Source of the DNA: Ruminococcaceae bacterium UBA7101
GTDB taxonomy: Bacteria; Bacillota; Clostridia; Oscillospirales; Acutalibacteraceae
DNA: 18,389 bases
Direction of reading: 5' to 3'
NCBI GenBank assembly: GCA_002493325.1
Contig: DKYL01000053.1
Coordinates: 7,905-26,293, forward strand
Every line of letters starts with the position of its first letter. Positions within the stretch are counted from its first letter, which is position 1. Below, one piece after another: positions 14,958-18,389 of this stretch. Position numbers and translations under genes: made by a program. The notes beneath the pieces are model-generated. The model ran no database searches. It had not been told where the DNA came from and worked only from the letters and a program-made list of their open reading frames with translations.

Positions 14958-15391
14958 TATTTGCCCTCCTTAAGCTTTTTGCTTTTTTCCTTTAAAAGTG
15001 CCAGTGACTTAACAACACCGTCGATAATTGCCTCAGGTCTTGCAGCACAGCCGGGAACATAAATATCAACAGGGATAACCTTATCAACACCGCCTAAAAT
15101 GTTGTAGCATTCCTTGAATACACCGCCGTTGCAGGCACAGATTCCGATTGCACAAACTACCTTAGGCTCAGACATCTGCTCATAAATCTGCTTAACAACG
15201 TCCTTGTTCTGCTCATTAACAGAGCCTGTTATAAGAAGAATATCTGCGTGCTTGGGATTACCTGTATTAATAACGCCGAAACGTTCAACGTCATAAAGCG
15301 GAGTCAGACAGGCAAGCACCTCAATATCACAGCCGTTGCAGCTTGTTCCGTCATAATGCATTATCCAAGGTGATTTTGTTATATCAGCCAT
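14957..15391 (-). CDS. echC: Ech hydrogenase small subunit (NuoB-like)
   Basis: The small subunit carries the proximal 4Fe-4S cluster that passes electrons to EchE. The 144-aa product has TSCNGCDIEVLACLTPLYDVER with Cys18 and Cys21, GICAC with Cys85, and VPGCAARPEAIIDGV with Cys115. These four Cys are the expected cluster ligands of the NuoB family. There is no Tat signal, consistent with a cytoplasm-facing group 4 enzyme. Its ATG directly abuts the echB stop (TAAATG). The short length is normal for Ech-type small subunits. Confidence 0.95.
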   Translation of the reverse strand: MADITKSPWIMHYDGTSCNGCDIEVLACLTPLYDVERFGVINTGNPKHADILLITGSVNEQNKDVVKQIYEQMSEPKVVCAIGICACNGGVFKECYNILGGVDKVIPVDIYVPGCAARPEAIIDGVVKSLALLKEKSKKLKEGK

Positions 15392-16282
15392 TTACTGCAC
15401 CCCCTTAACGAATACTTCAAGAATAAATACGTTCAGTGCACCGATGATGATTGTTGTAATCCAAGAGTTTTTGAACATATTTTTCCACTTCATTCTTGCA
15501 TTTGTATTATCAACAAGTATCAGAACAAAGTATGTAATGGATATTGCAGCAAGTGCAAGAAGGGCTGTCCACCAGTTTGCGTTGAGGAAGAACAGACCTA
15601 CAACACCCATTAAGAAAACATTTTCATACCAGTGTGAAATTTCAACAATAGCAAACATCTCGCCTGAAAATTCGGTAGTAATACCCTTAACCATTTCCTG
15701 ATGAGCGTGGTGGCTTGTTGCCAGATCAAATGGGTGCTTTCTGAGCTTGATTGTAAGAATAAATACAAAGCCGACAAATACACCGGGCAAAAGAACTACT
15801 GCAGGAACGGAGTCATTTGCAATAATCTCCCTTACCTTGAAGGTGCCTGTTGCCAGATAAAAGCCAACTGCTGTCAGAAGCACCATCGGCTCATATGCAA
15901 GCATCTGCATCATTTCTCTGTTCGCACCCATATTTGCATAAGGTGAATGGCTGCTGGTTGCGGCAAGAATTAAGAAAAGGTTAGCTGTTGTCAGTGCAAA
16001 GAATACAAGCAGCAAATCAAATCCGCCGAAGAAAAGACAGCCTGTAAAAATAACAAATACAAGGAATGTGATTAAGTAAAAAATCTGTACGTGGTTAACA
16101 ACCACAGTTTCCTTTTTCAGAAGCTTGATTACATCATAAAAAGGCTGGAGCACAGGGGGACCCTGTCTGCCCTGCATACGTGCAGTAATTTTTCTGTCAA
16201 TACCCGAGGTTAATCCGCCGAGGATTGGTGCAAAAATAATGTAAGCTGCAATACAAATAACGATTTTCAATGTACTACTCAT
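15392..16282 (-). CDS. echB: Ech hydrogenase membrane subunit B (NuoH-like)
   Basis: This 296-aa membrane protein anchors the hydrogenase module to the ion-translocating subunit. It has about eight hydrophobic spans. MQGRQGPPVLQPFYDVIKLL (36-55), NREMMQMLAYEP (121-132) and TTEFSGEMFAIVE (202-214) are the NuoH/HycD signatures and carry the acidic residues thought to couple electron transfer to ion movement. Its start overlaps the echA stop by one base (TGATG), with an AGGAGG-type site just upstream inside echA. Confidence 0.95.
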   Translation of the reverse strand: MSSTLKIVICIAAYIIFAPILGGLTSGIDRKITARMQGRQGPPVLQPFYDVIKLLKKETVVVNHVQIFYLITFLVFVIFTGCLFFGGFDLLLVFFALTTANLFLILAATSSHSPYANMGANREMMQMLAYEPMVLLTAVGFYLATGTFKVREIIANDSVPAVVLLPGVFVGFVFILTIKLRKHPFDLATSHHAHQEMVKGITTEFSGEMFAIVEISHWYENVFLMGVVGLFFLNANWWTALLALAAISITYFVLILVDNTNARMKWKNMFKNSWITTIIIGALNVFILEVFVKGVQ

Positions 16283-18192
16283 CAGAATGCACCTCCTATT
16301 GAAATAACCATTAAGGCAACAATGATTAAGATTGAAATAACAATTGACGGATTCCAGAGCTTCTTCTCACCGAATATATCCTCCATATACCAGTTTGCAA
16401 GGAAGAAACGCTTCTTTTCGCCCATAGAGTCAATATAGTTCATCTGGTCACCTGCGTTGACACCATTGATGTAGCGTGGTGCTTTTTTGTATCTTGTTTC
16501 CTTGGCAGTGAGCCATGCAGCACCCGGTACCAGGAAGATAGCCACAAGCATAATAACCATTATAACGATATTATCGTTAGAAATAACAGCAGTTGCATTG
16601 TTGAATACAACATCAATATAAGGAATAATTACCTTGCTTGAAAGGAACGGGAATGTAACACAAAGTGCAATCATAAGCAGTGAGTGGATTAAGATGGATA
16701 CCCACTGATTAGCAGAGGTTGTGTTTTTAGCCTTTACGTCATTGTTCTTTGACGCAAGCACGGTTGCAATCCATTTCATCCAGTAGAACAGTGTTGTGGC
16801 ACTGCCGAAGCATACAAATAATACTAAAATTATTGAACCGCAGTCAACAAATGCCTTGAGTGCTGCCCATTTTGAAATAAGCATACCGAACGGTGCAAGG
16901 AACATACCTGCAATACCGATAACAAGTGTCCAGGCAAGATATGGGTGACGGCGAACCAAGCCGTGCATGGTTTCAATATCTCTTGAGCCTGTTGCATTTT
17001 CAATTGCACCGACTGTCTGGAACAGAAGTGATTTTGAAATTGCGTGGAAAATGATAAGAAACATACCTGCCCAAACCGTTTCCTTGGCACCGACGCCTGC
17101 ACAGGCAGTGATTAAGCCAAGGTTTGAAATGGTTGAGTAAGCAAGCACCTTTTTACCGTCGCTTACAGTGATAGCAAGCATTGACATAACAAGGAAGGTA
17201 AATCCGCCTACAAGTGAAACCATTAAGCCTGCATATGAATCGCCGAGAACAGGGGAAAGTCTTAACAGAAGATAAACACCTGCCTTTACCATTGTGGCAC
17301 TGTGAAGCAGTGCGGACGAAGGTGTGGGAGCAACCATTGCACCGAGAAGCCATTTTGAGAACGGCATCTGTGCACTTTTTGTAAGTGCTGCAAATGAAAG
17401 CAGAATAGCAGGAACAACGATAAGCTTTCCGTCACAGAGAATCAGACTCTGCATATCTGTAACATTAAACTGCATACCTGCAATTACAATGCCCGCAGCA
17501 AAGCCGCAGCCGCCCAAAAGGTTCATCCAGAGTGCTCTGAAGCAGTTGTGAATAGCCTCGGGTGTTCTTGTATAGCCGATAAGCAGGAAGGATACGACAC
17601 TGGTAATTTCCCAGAAAAAGTACATCCAGATAAGGCTGTTTGAAAGCACCAGACCGAACATTGCACCAAGGAATACATAGAGCAGTGAAAAGAAATATCT
17701 TCGTCTGTCCTTAAATTCTTTATGATGTTCGTGGTAATCTTTCATATAACCACAGGCATATACTGTGATTAGTGAGCCGATTACTGCAACAATAAGAACC
17801 ATTATTACAGTGAGCTGATCAACAAACATTTTACTGATTTGCTGATGGGGCTCCTTGCCGCCAAGCTCATACCAGAACATAAGTGCCGTCTGCGCTATGG
17901 ATAAAAGCGATGCGTAGTATTGCTTATACTTGATACTGAGTACAGTTATCAATACCACAAGAAAGGCTTCAATGCCAATCATAGCATAATCAACTGCTTT
18001 GGTTTCAGTAAAAAAGCTAAGCTGAGTGCTGCCTGCGGTAAAATATTTTGCTGCGAATGTAACAGCAAGTCCAATAATACCTGCACAGCTTGCGTAGGTT
18101 ATAATTTGTCTTGCAGTATTATTTTTAAACAGTGCAAGAAGCAGTGCACTGATAAATGGCAGACAAATCATAACAATGATTAAACTCTCCAT
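16282..18192 (-). CDS. echA: Ech hydrogenase membrane subunit A (NuoL/Mrp antiporter-like)
   Basis: This is the ion-translocating subunit, 636 aa with about 15-16 membrane spans, in the NuoL/HyfB/MrpA family. Known key residues are visible: Glu195 in FFWEITSVVSF, Lys272 in LTKSAQMPFSKWLLGAM, His297 and Lys303 in LHSATMVKAGVYLL, Lys387 in HAISKSLLF and Lys441 in LISKW. The whole Glu/Lys relay of an active pump therefore appears intact. Whether H+ or Na+ is moved cannot be decided here. It is the first gene of the operon. ATG 18192 has AGGAGGT eight bases upstream, and a candidate promoter lies at 18266-18294. Confidence 0.95.
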   Translation of the reverse strand: MESLIIVMICLPFISALLLALFKNNTARQIITYASCAGIIGLAVTFAAKYFTAGSTQLSFFTETKAVDYAMIGIEAFLVVLITVLSIKYKQYYASLLSIAQTALMFWYELGGKEPHQQISKMFVDQLTVIMVLIVAVIGSLITVYACGYMKDYHEHHKEFKDRRRYFFSLLYVFLGAMFGLVLSNSLIWMYFFWEITSVVSFLLIGYTRTPEAIHNCFRALWMNLLGGCGFAAGIVIAGMQFNVTDMQSLILCDGKLIVVPAILLSFAALTKSAQMPFSKWLLGAMVAPTPSSALLHSATMVKAGVYLLLRLSPVLGDSYAGLMVSLVGGFTFLVMSMLAITVSDGKKVLAYSTISNLGLITACAGVGAKETVWAGMFLIIFHAISKSLLFQTVGAIENATGSRDIETMHGLVRRHPYLAWTLVIGIAGMFLAPFGMLISKWAALKAFVDCGSIILVLFVCFGSATTLFYWMKWIATVLASKNNDVKAKNTTSANQWVSILIHSLLMIALCVTFPFLSSKVIIPYIDVVFNNATAVISNDNIVIMVIMLVAIFLVPGAAWLTAKETRYKKAPRYINGVNAGDQMNYIDSMGEKKRFFLANWYMEDIFGEKKLWNPSIVISILIIVALMVISIGGAF

Positions 18193-18265
18193 TTAATCAA
18201 CCTCCTCACTCTAAAATAATTACATTAAATATGTTTTAAATATTTACGTATAAAAAATCAGTAAT

Positions 18266-18294
18266 ATAATAACACTATCTCTTTTTAAAATCAA
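18266..18294 (-). promoter_or_regulatory. Promoter of the ech-hyp operon
   Basis: On the minus strand TTGATT (18294-18289), a 17-bp spacer and TATTAT (18271-18266) are preceded by TGT as an extended -10. Transcription would start near 18259, leaving a leader of about 65 bases before echA. The DNA is very AT-rich, so chance matches are easier than elsewhere. Confidence 0.6.
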
Positions 18295-18295
18295 T

Positions 18296-18348
18296 GTTAA
18301 TTTTTGAAAATAGTTAATTTTTTATCAACTTGAAAAATAGTAATTTTT
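18296..18348 (-). repeat. Direct repeats just upstream of the ech promoter
   Basis: On the plus strand GTTAATTTTT occurs at 18296-18305 and 18313-18322, and GTAATTTTT at 18340-18348. The second and third copies lie within a longer near-repeat of TTGAAAATAGTTAATTTTT (18304-18322 and 18330-18348). They lie directly upstream of the -35 box, where activator sites or an UP element would be. The remaining sequence to the window end is AT-rich with no gene visible. Confidence 0.4.
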
Positions 18349-18389
18349 GCTTTTGAATTTTTTGTGAATTTGGTTGATTTTAAAGAGTT

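Overview
The window looks like a chromosomal segment of an anaerobic, AT-rich Firmicute of class Clostridia. A gut or rumen member of Oscillospiraceae/Ruminococcaceae is my best guess. The reasons are strong AGGAGG ribosome sites, consensus sigma-A promoters, short hairpin + U-tract terminators, an Ech hydrogenase and an orphan Na+-pumping decarboxylase module. No rRNA, tRNA, CRISPR array, transposase or phage gene was seen. Taxonomy is inferred, not shown.

Left part, + strand (1-6804). The tail of an unidentified gene ends near 49 and is followed by a terminator. Then comes gdhA (331-1662, glutamate dehydrogenase) behind a near-perfect promoter and a roughly 100-nt leader. The leader contains a hairpin with a hexanucleotide loop followed by a terminator-like hairpin, which suggests attenuation. 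A 44-codon membrane peptide gene lies on the - strand (1772-1906). It is divergent from an oadG-oadB pair (2069-3772), the membrane subunits of a sodium-translocating decarboxylase without their catalytic or biotin partners. A monocistronic pcrA helicase (3882-6065) and a lipoprotein of unknown function (6149-6769) follow, each with its own terminator.

Middle, - strand (6816-8210). This is a two-gene unit, nfeD then an SPFH/stomatin-like gene, a common membrane-microdomain pair with its own promoter at 8282-8310.

Right part, - strand (18192 down to 8533). One tightly packed operon encodes a complete group 4 Ech-type [NiFe] hydrogenase in the order echA-B-C-D-E-F, then the maturation genes hypF-C-D-E. 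Many junctions overlap by one base (TAATG/TGATG), and a minus-strand terminator lies beyond hypE (8407-8452). EchA/EchB form the ion-translocating membrane part, EchC/EchD/EchE the soluble hydrogenase part, and EchF the ferredoxin-type electron entry. HypF/C/D/E build the Fe(CN)2CO centre. By family knowledge the complex oxidises reduced ferredoxin, evolves H2 and pumps ions.

Three features of this operon stand out. EchF is an internal duplication, with four 4Fe-4S motifs where two are usual. EchE ends directly after its metal-binding Cys motif, so no maturation protease is needed. The nickel-insertion genes hypA/hypB are absent from the operon. I see no clearly unprecedented system here. The best leads are the gdhA leader, the doubled EchF and the small membrane peptide.
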